Part shown: positions 1 to 8,012 of the stretch, in pieces
How the letters are laid out: every line of letters starts with the position of its first letter
Numbering within the stretch: the first letter of the stretch is position 1
NCBI RefSeq assembly: GCF_001517085.1
Contig: NZ_LRAC01000132.1
Coordinates: forward strand, 23,644-87,643
Length of the DNA stretch: 64,000 nt
Origin: Paenibacillus sp. DMB5
Lineage (GTDB): Bacteria > Bacillota > Bacilli > Paenibacillales > Paenibacillaceae
Reading direction: 5' to 3'
Notes under the pieces: model-generated
Told to the model about the DNA's origin: nothing
Seen by the model: only the letters and a program-made list of their open reading frames with translations
Database searches by the model: none
Made by a program: the position numbers and the translations under genes

Positions 1-771
1 CGCATCACCGGAGAACAGCCCGTGTGTTGCACAGACAATACTGTTGCCGGCTCCCCGCTCCTTAAGGCCCTCAACCACATTCACAATTGTCGTGCCGGTA
101 TCGATCAGGTCCTCGATAATGATTGGCGTTCTTCCCTCAACATCTCCTATCACATGCGTGATAACGGATTCGTTATGTGCCGGACGTTTCTTGATCATAA
201 TCGCAAAAGGTGAATCCAGCCGGCTGGCCAGCTTCTCGGCCATGGAGGCACGTCCTGCATCCGGCGAAACCACCACAGGGTTGGAGATATTCTTAACCTT
301 CAGGTAACCGCTGATCAGATCAAGCGCAGTCAGATGATCCACCGGAATGTTGAAGAAGCCCTGAATGGCGGCCGCGTGCAGATCAATGGTAATGACCCGG
401 GTTGCCCCTGCAGTGGTCAGCACATCGGCAACCATTTTGGCCGAGATCGGCTCGCGGGGTGCAGATTTGCGCTCCTGCCGGGCATAGCCGTAGTAAGGAA
501 CGATAATGTTCACTGTCCTTGCCGAGGCACGTTTGGCGGCATCAATCATCACAAGCAGCTCTACGAACAGCTCATTAATAGGATGAGCGAGGGATTGCAC
601 CAAAAATACGTCGCAGTTCCGGATGCTCTCCTCATAATGCACATAAATCTCACCGCTCTTGAAACGGGTCAGCTTAATCGGGCTGAGGGGTGCACCGAGA
701 CGTTCCGCAATGTCTGCGGCCAGCTTCGGATTTGACGAACCGGAAAAAATACGCAATTGATGATGCTGCAT
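1..771 (-). CDS. prs: Ribose-phosphate pyrophosphokinase (PRPP synthase), 3' end off window
   Basis: Transfers pyrophosphate from ATP to ribose-5-phosphate, giving PRPP for histidine, purine, pyrimidine and NAD synthesis in the cytosol. I translated the reverse strand from the ATG at 771 (AGGAGGG just upstream). It gives 257 codons reaching base 1, about 60 residues short of the usual 315-317. Seen: an N-terminal start like Prs (LRIFSGSSNPKLA), the flexible-loop stretch YYGYARQERK near residue 100, and the PRPP-binding loop IIEDLIDTGTT near residue 225. It sits 28 bases downstream of hisJ on the same strand, so it is probably co-transcribed with the his genes, which consume PRPP. Identity is near certain; only the C-terminus is unseen. 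Confidence 0.96.
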   Translation of the reverse strand, partial: MQHHQLRIFSGSSNPKLAADIAERLGAPLSPIKLTRFKSGEIYVHYEESIRNCDVFLVQSLAHPINELFVELLVMIDAAKRASARTVNIIVPYYGYARQERKSAPREPISAKMVADVLTTAGATRVITIDLHAAAIQGFFNIPVDHLTALDLISGYLKVKNISNPVVVSPDAGRASMAEKLASRLDSPFAIMIKKRPAHNESVITHVIGDVEGRTPIIIEDLIDTGTTIVNVVEGLKERGAGNSIVCATHGLFSGDA

Positions 772-798
772 AATACCCTCCTGGGATCATAATTTAGA

Positions 799-1632
799 TC
801 ATAATTTAAGCTCAAACGGTACCAATGAACGGCGACGGCCTTCAAACACCGCCAGTTCGCGGAAGCCGGTATTCCATAGCAGACTGCGGGCTTCCTGCAG
901 CCCGTCGCCCAGCTTGGCCGGGTCGTGGGCGTCAGAGCCGAGTGTAAGCGGAATGCCCAGCGTATGCGCCTGCTGCAATACATGCTCCGCCGGGAACATT
1001 TCGGCACAGGGCTTGGTCAGGCCGGAAGCATTCAGCTCCATGGCAATCCCGCTTGAGGCGATCGCCTTCAGCGCGCTAAGCTCCAGTTCCCTGGATTCAG
1101 CCTTCTCCTCCGGAGTCTGCGGGCCGTAGCCGAACCGTTTGATCACATCTATATGTCCTATAATATCATATAATCCCGATAACGCCGACTTCCTTACAGC
1201 ATCATAATAACGGCGGTATACCTCCATTACATCTTTGCCTTCCCAGCCGCCGGTCTGCCGGTGATCCGTAATATCCCACTCTCCGAGAAAATGCACAGAG
1301 CCGATCAGATAATCCCATGGATAGGGCGACAAAAGCTCGCGGATCTGCTCCTCATAGCCTTCAATATAATCCGCCTCCAGCCCCACACGCAGATCAATGA
1401 TTCCGCGGTAGCGCTCCTTCAGTGTCAGGCATTCCTCGACGTACCGCGGAAGCTCGGCCAGCGGCATGGCCATTTCAGGGTAGTAGCTATCCGGATCCAC
1501 ATGAATCAGCGGCAGATGATCGGACAGGCCCAGCTGCTGCAGGCCCAGCTCAATTCCGCGCTGCACATACTCCTCCAGCTTCCCTACTGCATGACCGCAG
1601 CGCTCATGATGGGTATGATAGTCGATATGCAT
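799..1632 (-). CDS. hisJ: Histidinol-phosphatase, PHP family
   Basis: Removes phosphate from L-histidinol phosphate, the penultimate step of histidine synthesis. The 277-residue product begins with the PHP metal motif HTHHERCGHA (residues 6-15). It also has the family's GLSDHLPL and GLEADYIEGYE blocks, and a SVHFLG motif near residue 113. Length fits the HisJ/HisK type. The ATG at 1632 follows AGGAGGGGG. It lies 14 bases after hisIE, inside a hisF-hisIE-hisJ-prs run on one strand. Other PHP phosphoesterases are possible by sequence, but the his context makes histidinol-phosphatase the best call. Confidence 0.92.
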   Translation of the reverse strand: MHIDYHTHHERCGHAVGKLEEYVQRGIELGLQQLGLSDHLPLIHVDPDSYYPEMAMPLAELPRYVEECLTLKERYRGIIDLRVGLEADYIEGYEEQIRELLSPYPWDYLIGSVHFLGEWDITDHRQTGGWEGKDVMEVYRRYYDAVRKSALSGLYDIIGHIDVIKRFGYGPQTPEEKAESRELELSALKAIASSGIAMELNASGLTKPCAEMFPAEHVLQQAHTLGIPLTLGSDAHDPAKLGDGLQEARSLLWNTGFRELAVFEGRRRSLVPFELKL

Positions 1633-1646
1633 CCCTCTACCCCCTC

Positions 1647-2330
1647 CTAGTCGCGGCGCGGACGTTCGTGTCGGGCGCTCAGCTCGTCCAGAATCTCATC
1701 CAGCGGCAGCTTGCGCTCCTGCAGCAGCACCAGCAGGTGATAGATCAGATCGCTCACTTCGAGGCGGAGCTCGGCATTGTCTTTATTTTTGGCGGCGATA
1801 ATCGTTTCGGAGGCTTCCTCGCCCACCTTCTTCAGAATCTTGTCTACGCCCTTATCGAACAGATAGGTAGTATAAGCACCCTCCGGACGCTCGGTTTCCC
1901 GCTCGGCAATCACCCGCTCCAGCTCGCCCAGTACGGCAAAACGCCCTTCATCTGCACTTGCGGTACGCAGAGGCCCCGCTGCTGCCTGACCAGTAAGCGG
2001 GATTTCGCGGTAAAAGCATGTATTTTCACCTGTATGGCAGGCAGGTCCCTCTGGAACCACCTTCACCAGCAGTGTATCACTGTCACAGTCATAGTGAATC
2101 GAAGTAATGGCCTGTGTGTTGCCCGAGGTTCCGCCTTTATGCCACAGTTCACTGCGGGAACGGCTCCAGAACCAGGTCTGGCCGCTCTCAAGCGAGAGCC
2201 GCAGCGACTCCGGATTCATGTAGGCGAACATCAGCACCTCGAGCGTGCGTGCATCCTGCACAACGGCAGGCAGCAGCCCGGATTCATTCCAGCGGATATT
2301 TTCAATAATGGCTTCTTGTTCTTGGCTCAT
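1647..2330 (-). CDS. hisIE: Bifunctional phosphoribosyl-AMP cyclohydrolase / phosphoribosyl-ATP pyrophosphatase
   Basis: Carries out steps 2 and 3 of histidine synthesis: PR-ATP to PR-AMP (HisE), then opening of the purine ring (HisI). The 227-residue protein has the HisI domain first (about 1-120), with the block WFWSRSRSELWHKG and the metal-site DCDSD and PEGPACHTG motifs. The helical HisE domain follows (about 130-220), with KKVGEEASE. Its ATG overlaps the hisF stop codon (ATGA), so the two are translationally coupled. Length is normal for a fused HisIE. Confidence 0.96.
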   Translation of the reverse strand: MSQEQEAIIENIRWNESGLLPAVVQDARTLEVLMFAYMNPESLRLSLESGQTWFWSRSRSELWHKGGTSGNTQAITSIHYDCDSDTLLVKVVPEGPACHTGENTCFYREIPLTGQAAAGPLRTASADEGRFAVLGELERVIAERETERPEGAYTTYLFDKGVDKILKKVGEEASETIIAAKNKDNAELRLEVSDLIYHLLVLLQERKLPLDEILDELSARHERPRRD

Positions 2331-3085
2331 CGGATTTCTACCCCTTTAGACTTCAAATCTGCCTTCAGATCATGTATTGCAATTTCTTTATAGTGAAAAA
2401 TAGTCGCGGCAAGCCCGGCATCGGCCTTACCTTCAGTAAATACATCGTAGAAGTCGCCGATCTTCCCGGCGCCGCCGGAAGCGATGACAGGAATGCCTAC
2501 CAGGCTGCTCACCGCTGCTGTCAGCTTCAGATCGAATCCGTCCTTGGTTCCGTCAGCATCCATGCTGGTTAGCAAAATCTCGCCGGCGCCCATCTGTTCA
2601 GCCTCTTTCGCCCAGGCCAGTGCCCGGATTCCGGTCGGCTTGCGCCCGCCGTGCGTATACACTTCCCATTCGCCCCAAGCCTCATTATATTTGGCATCCA
2701 TTGCCACTACAATACACTGGGAGCCAAAGCGGCGCGCCCCTTCAAGAATAAGCCGTGGATTGTTGACTGCGGCCGTGTTGATGCCGATCTTATCTGCCCC
2801 GGCGCGCAGAATCCGCTTCATATCGTCCGGAGTCGAGATGCCGCCGCCGACTGTAAAAGGAATCGCGATCTCCCCGGCGGTCTGGCGGACAACCTCCACC
2901 ATGGTCGCCCGCCCTTCCACCGAGGCGGAAATGTCCAGGAACACCAGCTCGTCAGCACCTTCGCGGTCATAAATCGCCGCCAGCTCCACCGGATCCCCGG
3001 CATCGCGAAGATTAACAAAATTCACACCCTTGACTACCCGCCCGTCCTTTACGTCCAGGCAGGGAATGATACGTTTGGCTAACAT
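2327..3085 (-). CDS. hisF: Imidazole glycerol phosphate synthase cyclase subunit HisF
   Basis: The (beta-alpha)8 cyclase that, with the glutaminase HisH, makes imidazole glycerol phosphate and AICAR. Catalytic aspartates are visible in IPCLDVKDGRVVKG (Asp11) and VVAMDAKYN (near 130), along with the phosphate-binding VGGGIS and ASGGAG loops. I start it at the ATG at 3085 (MLAKRIIPC), which has GGAGGG 7 bases upstream. An ATG 15 bases earlier overlaps that ribosome-binding site. It is unusual that hisF heads the run: hisH and hisA, its normal upstream partners, are missing, and a repeat element and T-box lie upstream instead. Confidence 0.96.
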   Translation of the reverse strand: MLAKRIIPCLDVKDGRVVKGVNFVNLRDAGDPVELAAIYDREGADELVFLDISASVEGRATMVEVVRQTAGEIAIPFTVGGGISTPDDMKRILRAGADKIGINTAAVNNPRLILEGARRFGSQCIVVAMDAKYNEAWGEWEVYTHGGRKPTGIRALAWAKEAEQMGAGEILLTSMDADGTKDGFDLKLTAAVSSLVGIPVIASGGAGKIGDFYDVFTEGKADAGLAATIFHYKEIAIHDLKADLKSKGVEIR

Positions 3086-3186
3086 GCGGCATCCCTCCAA
3101 AAGTAAAACCTTACCGTGTAAAATTTTATGAAAAAATACTACAATCCCAGGGCTTATTGAGCAAAAGCCAAACCTTAAGGCATTTT

Positions 3187-3629
3187 CGATCCCCCTAAAT
3201 CCCCCTTAGCCAAGGGGGACCCCAAGGGCCCCGGCCCTCTGGACACCCGGAAAGTTGTCTAGCTCCGGGACAGAGGCGGTATGGTTGTTAATTTGGTTGT
3301 AATCCGCGCTTACCGCCGCAAGCGGCCCGCTTTACCTCAGGCACGCTAGCCGCGCCGCCCGCTTGCCCTTGCTTTTGTGGCCCTTGCTCTTGTGGGGCAC
3401 CCGCCCCGCGATCCCGTTAGGGCAGCGCTGGGCGGACGCCTTGCCCTTGACCTTAGGTGAAGGCCCCGCAGGCGTCCCCGCCAGGGGAGCCTAAGAAGGG
3501 CCGCTTCCCCCGCCGTAATAATCCTTCTCGTCCGCCACAGCCAATCTCTCCCCGGAGCACTTGTTGCGGGTGTCCAGAGGGCGGCCAGCCCTTGGGGTCC
3601 CCCTTCGGAAGGGGGATTTAGGGGGATCG
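3187..3629. repeat. 443-bp element with about 80-bp terminal inverted repeats
   Basis: The left arm (3187-3272) and right arm (3548-3629) are near-perfect reverse complements over their outer 63 bases and weaker further in. Each arm also contains its own small palindrome (CCCCCTT...AAGGGGG). The interior (about 3273-3547) is GC-rich and has no convincing gene. Short open frames run through it, but they have low-complexity Arg/Pro/Ala composition. I see no transposase and no clear target duplication. It resembles a MITE-like dispersed repeat placed directly between the T-box terminator and hisF. Copy number in the genome is unknown from here. Confidence 0.75.
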
Positions 3630-3636
3630 CCACACA

Positions 3637-3958
3637 ACAAAAGGAGCGTCCCCCCGCCCCCAAAGGGGCGAGACGACGCTCGCGATACCACCCTAATTCT
3701 GTGCCTGACGCACATCCTTAAGGGGAGTGAATACAGCACAATCTCAGTTCCGCACATACTGCTGCTATGCGGGTCCGGGATAACGTCCGGCAGACGGCAT
3801 AAACCTACGCACGACGAAGTCGCTTCAGCTCAGCTTCTAGGGGAAGATCTTCCGGTAAGGCCTGAACAATCGGCTCGCAGCACCGCCGACTCTCTGGAGA
3901 ACATAACCTTATCGTACTTTGTCCCGTCATCGAATACGTATAAACTTTACACAGATAT
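3637..3958 (-). promoter_or_regulatory. T-box riboswitch leader, isoleucine (AUC) specifier, no cognate gene downstream
   Basis: Read on the minus strand, this has all the main parts of a T-box leader. Stem I carries the AGTA loop-E strand (3918-3915) and the matching GAA (3852-3850). After one base comes the specifier ATC (3848-3846), following the pattern GAA-N-codon. A distal loop region (CCAGAGAGTCGGCGG...) precedes it. The T-box proper, AGGGTGGTATCGCG, lies at 3694-3681. It overlaps an antiterminator/terminator pair ending in a GC-rich hairpin and TTTT at about 3640. AUC specifies isoleucine, and the position just after divIVA is where ileS sits in related Bacilli. The next gene here is hisF, past an inverted-repeat element. 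Confidence 0.88.
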
Positions 3959-3964
3959 GTTCTA

Positions 3965-3993
3965 GTTATAGACGTTTTCAGAAAAAATGTCAA
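3965..3993 (-). promoter_or_regulatory. Sigma-A type promoter of the T-box leader
   Basis: TTGACA at 3993-3988, a 17-base spacer, then TATAAC at 3970-3965. The predicted start falls a few bases before T-box stem I, which supports both assignments. Confidence 0.8.
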
Positions 3994-4060
3994 CACTGCA
4001 GCCGCCGAGCTGCCTTAAAATCCAATCCGGCATCAGCCTACGCGACACCGGCCATCACCA

Positions 4061-4546
4061 TCAGAGCAGGTTGTCGCTGGTCTCCCGGCTCTCAAGCGCA
4101 TTCCAGTCATCCTGCGAGAGCAGTTCAAGCTGTGCTTCCACCAGCGTCCGGAACCGGGTGCGGTAGATAGAAGCCTGCTTGCGGAGCTCTTCCGTCTCAA
4201 TGGCGATCTTGCGGGATTTGGACAAAGCCTCATTGATGATCCGGTCGGCATTTTTTTCTGCTTCCTTGATGATCAGCTGAGATTCCTTCTTGGAATTGTT
4301 CTTTACATCATCGGCCGCTTCCTGGGCGACAATGATGGTTTTGGATAAGCTTTCCTCAATGTTCACAAAATGATCGAGACGCTCCTGAATGGACAGAAGC
4401 TGGTTCTGCAGCTCCTTATTTTCGCGAATGACGCTTTCGTAATCCTTGATGACCTGATCAAGGAATTCATTGACCTCGTCCTCATCATAACCACGGATTC
4501 TCCGGGAGAACTCCTTGTTATGTATATCGAGCGGCGTTAATGGCAT
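4061..4546 (-). CDS. divIVA: Cell-division initiation/polar protein DivIVA
   Basis: Membrane-curvature-sensing coiled-coil protein that marks division sites and poles, and anchors the chromosome or Min proteins in Bacilli. The N-terminal lipid-binding domain is typical: PLTPLDIHNKEFSRR, then GYDEDEVNEFLDQV at about 20-35. A long coiled coil rich in Glu, Gln and Lys follows to about residue 150. The 161-residue length is normal. The ATG at 4546 is preceded by TAGGAGGTG; the GTG at 4555 lies inside that site. It ends the ylm-sepF cluster, and the orphan T-box promoter starts just beyond it. Confidence 0.95.
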   Translation of the reverse strand: MPLTPLDIHNKEFSRRIRGYDEDEVNEFLDQVIKDYESVIRENKELQNQLLSIQERLDHFVNIEESLSKTIIVAQEAADDVKNNSKKESQLIIKEAEKNADRIINEALSKSRKIAIETEELRKQASIYRTRFRTLVEAQLELLSQDDWNALESRETSDNLL

Positions 4547-4855
4547 GCTGTGCACCTCCTAGAAATTTCGGACCTTGTGCGCTTCTCCGACGTTGTGGTA
4601 TCCGGATGGCACACAAGAAAGACTATACTGCAAAAAGAATCGAATGCTTCGTCCCGTTTTGAAGGAGGCAGCCGGTAGTGCTGCCAGAATTTCATTCCGG
4701 ATGAAGCTCTAGGAGCACCTTACTTACACTTATCGGCGTCCGGCTTTCAAATCATTTGCTTCCTTAGGAGTAATGAATTTCGACAAGCGCCTGCAGATTC
4801 CTGCTGGAGATTCAGACAAATTTACCGACCTTGACCCGGTAACGGCCTTTTTTGG
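4547..4855. other. 309-bp gap between ylmH and divIVA
   Basis: I see no gene. On the minus strand just past ylmH there is a short stem (TTACCG...CGGTAA, about 4817-4842) without a T-run. A TATAGT sequence near 4628 could be the -10 of a divIVA promoter, but no good -35 accompanies it. Confidence 0.4.
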
Positions 4856-5596
4856 TCAGACTGCGACCTCCAGAACCTTAAACCGGCCAAATCCTTGAAT
4901 GGACACCATATCCCCGTCTTTTAATCCGCAGGAAGGATCTTCCTCCACTTTCCAGTTGACCCGCACGCGCCCCGCTTTAATAGGAACCAGTATCTTGCTC
5001 CGGCTAAGCCGCGTCACATCCGCAGCAATTCCATCGAGCCGTAAGGAAGCGACTGTCAGCTCCACCGTTTCCAGCTTGACCGCTGCTGTGCGCAAGCCGG
5101 AAATTGGCAGGACCTCAGTAGTAACATTAATCCGGTGCACACCGGTCAGATTCATCGCCAGATAGTCGGCTATGTCTGATGCTACTACTACATGGCATCC
5201 GTCCTCCAGCACGTGAATGTCGCCGATCTTTCCTCTTTTGACCCCGAGTCCGAGAATAGCGCCCATGTAGTCGCCATGCTCCAGGGTGAGAAATTTCTGC
5301 TCACCTGAGGAGATACTGAGCACCTTCAGCTCCATATCTTCTTCAGAAAGATCACGGTAATCGGGTGCAACCAGCGCCCGCCTCCGTTCAGCGTTCTCAA
5401 AGCCGCCCTCCCAGCGAGCTTCCACATCGGGATGACGGTTCACCAGCGTCTGCAGAATATAGCCCTGGCGGGGATCAAGGAACTCAGTCAGCTTCATTTC
5501 ATGATAATCCCCGGCATGGCTGACCCATTCCCAGGCTTTATCCACAAACTGCCGTTCGTCAGGATGAAAATGCCCGTAAATTTCATTTCTCATCAT
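4856..5596 (-). CDS. ylmH: S4-domain RNA-binding protein YlmH
   Basis: The YlmH family binds the ribosome/tRNA and has been linked to ribosome quality control and to division through its operon. This 246-residue protein has the expected N-terminal region (HFHPDERQFVDKA, PDYRDL). The C-terminal S4 RNA-binding domain spans about 180-240 (LRLDGIAADVTRLSRSKI... AGRVRVNWKV... DGDMVSIQGFGRF). Its ATG (5596, or 5593 one codon later) follows the ylmG stop by one base, so it is probably translated by coupling; no strong ribosome-binding site is seen. Confidence 0.92.
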   Translation of the reverse strand: MMRNEIYGHFHPDERQFVDKAWEWVSHAGDYHEMKLTEFLDPRQGYILQTLVNRHPDVEARWEGGFENAERRRALVAPDYRDLSEEDMELKVLSISSGEQKFLTLEHGDYMGAILGLGVKRGKIGDIHVLEDGCHVVVASDIADYLAMNLTGVHRINVTTEVLPISGLRTAAVKLETVELTVASLRLDGIAADVTRLSRSKILVPIKAGRVRVNWKVEEDPSCGLKDGDMVSIQGFGRFKVLEVAV

Positions 5597-5597
5597 G

Positions 5598-5867
5598 CTA
5601 GCCGAAGAGCATTGCCACGATGGAATGAAGACCGACTACTGCAAAGCGCAAAACGAACAGTGCAATGATCGGGGAAATATCCAGTGTCCCGAACAGCGGT
5701 GGAATGATCCGCCGGAAAGGGCTCAGGTAAGGTTCAACAAGCTTGCCCAGCAGCTCGCCGATGAAATTTTCGCGCAGGTTCGGCAGCCAGGACATGAGAA
5801 TGTATATAATAATCATGTAATAGTAAATCTGAAATAGAATGTTAATAATGGAAGATATTTCGTTCAA
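5598..5867 (-). CDS. ylmG: YggT-family membrane protein YlmG
   Basis: Small integral membrane protein of the YggT family. The 89 residues form two hydrophobic helices (about 5-25 and 60-85) around the conserved PNLRENFIGELLGKLVEPYLSPFRRIIPP loop (given in part: the EPYLxPFRRxIP motif is at about residues 45-55). It starts at a TTG (5867) after AGGTGA. In the ylm cluster it lies between sepF and ylmH, and members are implicated in membrane or cell-shape functions, although no biochemical role is settled. Confidence 0.9.
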   Translation of the reverse strand: MNEISSIINILFQIYYYMIIIYILMSWLPNLRENFIGELLGKLVEPYLSPFRRIIPPLFGTLDISPIIALFVLRFAVVGLHSIVAMLFG

Positions 5868-5874
5868 AACCTGT

Positions 5875-6318
5875 TCACCTCATTCTGTTGTAATCTTGTT
5901 CGTCTCCCAGGATTTCTGTAATCGACCCCTGAATCTCAACGGTGTCCGGTGTGCACATAAATATATTGCCCCCAATCTTGGATATTCCTCCACCCAGGGC
6001 ATAAACGGTTCCGCTGAGAAAATCAATGATCCGCATCGCCTGGTCGTTGCGCACACGCTGCAGATTAATGACAACAGTACGGTGGGAACGCAGGTGATCG
6101 GCAATTTCCTGGGCCTCTTCATAAGAGCGAGGCTCATACAGTACAACCTTCACATTTTTTTGCGAATGAATACTGACGACGTTAGCCCGCTGGTTCTTGC
6201 GGGTTTCTACAGGGGCAGGCTCATACTCCTCTTCATCACGGGTGATTTGTTCCCGCTCAACAACTTCCTCTTCCTCCTGCAAGCCCAAAAAGTTCATAAA
6301 CCGGTTCATCACGCCCAT
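5875..6318 (-). CDS. sepF: Cell-division protein SepF
   Basis: FtsZ-binding protein that tethers the ring to the membrane and shapes the septum alongside FtsA. The N-terminal amphipathic helix (MGVMNRFMNFLGLQ) is followed by an acidic linker (about 15-45). The folded SepF domain spans about 60-140, with the EAQEIADHLRSHRTVVINL and GTVYALGGGISKIGGNIF stretches. The ATG at 6318 overlaps the ylmE stop (TGATG). Length 147 is typical. Confidence 0.95.
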   Translation of the reverse strand: MGVMNRFMNFLGLQEEEEVVEREQITRDEEEYEPAPVETRKNQRANVVSIHSQKNVKVVLYEPRSYEEAQEIADHLRSHRTVVINLQRVRNDQAMRIIDFLSGTVYALGGGISKIGGNIFMCTPDTVEIQGSITEILGDEQDYNRMR

Positions 6319-7016
6319 CAAGCTCCCTCCTCGTGACCTACTAATACCGTACCCAGGCGCACCCGGGTGGCTCCTTCCTCTATCGCCACTTCAAAATCAT
6401 TCGACATTCCCATCGACAGCTCTTGTATAGGCTCAGGTGTCAAAGCCAGCAGATTCAGCTCATCACGCAGCTCGCGCAGTCCGCGGAACACCGGACGGGT
6501 AAGCTCCGGATCCTCTTCATGTGGGGCCATCGTCATCAGTCCTACTACTTTAATCCGGTGCAGCGGAGCGATTTCCCTGAGGAAATCCGGCACAGCCTCC
6601 GGCGGCAGTCCAAACTTCGTATCTTCTCCGGAGATATTCACCTGGATAAATACCTTCACATCAATGCCGGCGGCTTCGGCTTTTTTCTGCAATTCCCGTG
6701 CCAGCGACAGCCGGTCTAATGAATGTATATATTCAAATTTGCCGATAACGTCCTTAACCTTATTGGTCTGGAGATGACCGATAAAATGCCAGGTCCCTTT
6801 GTCTCCAAGCAGGTTCCATTTATGCTCGGCATCCTGCCAGCGGCTCTCGGCAATTTCCTCAAGGCCTGCCTCCAAAACCTCCGCCACCGTCTTCAGCGAT
6901 ACATATTTCGTCACTGCGATAACCTTGACGTCATGTACATCCCGGCCGCTTGCCGCACAGGCCCGTGCTACACGTTCCTCGACAGCAACTATTCTTTCCT
7001 GCAGTGTCAAAGCCAA
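6318..7016 (-). CDS. ylmE: PLP-binding protein YlmE (YggS/PROSC family)
   Basis: Single-domain pyridoxal-phosphate protein that keeps free PLP and amino-acid pools balanced; no catalytic activity is firmly known. The PLP lysine is in the VIAVTKYVS motif (about residue 37). The WHFIGHLQTNK motif and the C-terminal SMGMSNDFEVAIEEGATRVR phosphate-binding stretch are present. The start is uncertain. A TTG at 7022 overlaps the ylmD stop (TTGA) but is too close to the AAAGGAGAG site. The TTG at 7016 has better spacing, so I use it. Confidence 0.93.
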   Translation of the reverse strand: MALTLQERIVAVEERVARACAASGRDVHDVKVIAVTKYVSLKTVAEVLEAGLEEIAESRWQDAEHKWNLLGDKGTWHFIGHLQTNKVKDVIGKFEYIHSLDRLSLARELQKKAEAAGIDVKVFIQVNISGEDTKFGLPPEAVPDFLREIAPLHRIKVVGLMTMAPHEEDPELTRPVFRGLRELRDELNLLALTPEPIQELSMGMSNDFEVAIEEGATRVRLGTVLVGHEEGA

Positions 7017-7018
7017 CT

Positions 7019-7873
7019 TCAACTCTCCTTTATTCCGATCCAGCTCGTCATTCTTCCTGTTACTCCCTGTTCCTTACGGTATGAAAAGAATACATCAGGA
7101 TTACAGCTTGTACACCATGTTGTACATTCGATATGAGTCGGCAAAATTCCTGCTTTAATCATAATGCGTCGGTTCATTTCTTTCAAGTTCAGCATACTTT
7201 TGTCCTTATCACTCTGCGAAGCGCTGTACAGCGGCGGTGCAGCCTCTAATGAAGCCGGCTCAGGCAATGTCGGCTCAAGCGCGCGCACATGATTCATGAC
7301 ATAATCATCAACCTCATAGCAGCAGTCTCCGATTGACGGGCCTATAGCCGTTATTATCTCCTCAGGCCTGCTTCCGTACATCCCGGACATTGCTGCAACC
7401 ATCGCCCCGGCAATTTCCGCTACGGTTCCCTTCCATCCGGCATGAGCCAGTCCAACCACACGCTGCACAGGATCATAAAAGTACAAAGGCACACAATCGG
7501 CATAAAAAGAAGTAAGCAGCACACCCGGCACATTGGTCATAAGTCCGTCCGTAGACGGAAATGCCGACTCCCTGTCCGTGCTGCCGCGTCCGCGGTCTTC
7601 AGCAGTCACAGCAGCTATATGTTTTCCGTGGGTCTGCTCTCCGCAGGTCCAATCGGCCAGGCTAAATCCCAGACTCTCCGCAAGCATTCTCCGGTTACTC
7701 AGCACATCTTCCGGATCATCGCCAACATGAAAAGCACAGTTAAAGCCGTCATACGGCGGCTTTCCGGCCCCGCCCGCTCTTCCTGTGAACCCGGCAGTAA
7801 TCTCTGTATGCACCTGCCATGGCTCCAGCTCAAGCCGCACAGGCAGCCCTTTGATTTGAATAAACGGCTCCAT
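7019..7873 (-). CDS. ylmD: Multicopper polyphenol-oxidase-like protein YlmD (peptidoglycan editing/purine phosphorylase family)
   Basis: Member of the YfiH/LACC1/YlmD family, for which purine nucleoside phosphorylase/adenosine deaminase activity and peptidoglycan-precursor editing have been reported. The 284-residue product has the conserved histidine and cysteine sites: WTCGEQTHGKHIA (about 95-107), SFYADCVPLYFYD (about 142-154), VGLAHAGWKGT (about 160) and the IGPSIGDCCYEVDD block. The ATG at 7873 follows AGGTGAG. The gene overlaps ylmE. Confidence 0.92.
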   Translation of the reverse strand: MEPFIQIKGLPVRLELEPWQVHTEITAGFTGRAGGAGKPPYDGFNCAFHVGDDPEDVLSNRRMLAESLGFSLADWTCGEQTHGKHIAAVTAEDRGRGSTDRESAFPSTDGLMTNVPGVLLTSFYADCVPLYFYDPVQRVVGLAHAGWKGTVAEIAGAMVAAMSGMYGSRPEEIITAIGPSIGDCCYEVDDYVMNHVRALEPTLPEPASLEAAPPLYSASQSDKDKSMLNLKEMNRRIMIKAGILPTHIECTTWCTSCNPDVFFSYRKEQGVTGRMTSWIGIKES

Positions 7874-7981
7874 TCTCTCACCTCTGCTTAAGTGTACCCT
7901 ACAATGTGAGGCCAGGTCTACGAGGCTTGCTCAAACACTCGCGTGTTGCATCCTTTCCAAAGCTCTTACCCACAAACGGTT

Positions 7982-8012
7982 AAAAAAGACGCACCCGATT
8001 AATAAGTGCGCC
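7982..8012 (-). terminator. Probable rho-independent terminator after ylmC
   Basis: On the minus strand a stem GGCGCAC...GTGCGTC is followed by TTTTTT (bases 7987-7982). It overlaps the last codons of ylmC, which separates ylmC from the ylmD-divIVA run. Confidence 0.65.

Noticed and set aside
784..808. GATCATAATTTA repeated twice in tandem between hisJ and prs
   Set aside because: Only two 12-base copies at a gene junction; likely chance or a small slip duplication, with no visible function.
3346..3757. Minus-strand open frames of 88-105 codons within and beside the inverted-repeat element
   Set aside because: Arg/Pro/Gly-rich composition, no ribosome-binding site, and they cross the terminal repeat and the T-box terminator. 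They are frames opened by GC-rich repeat DNA.
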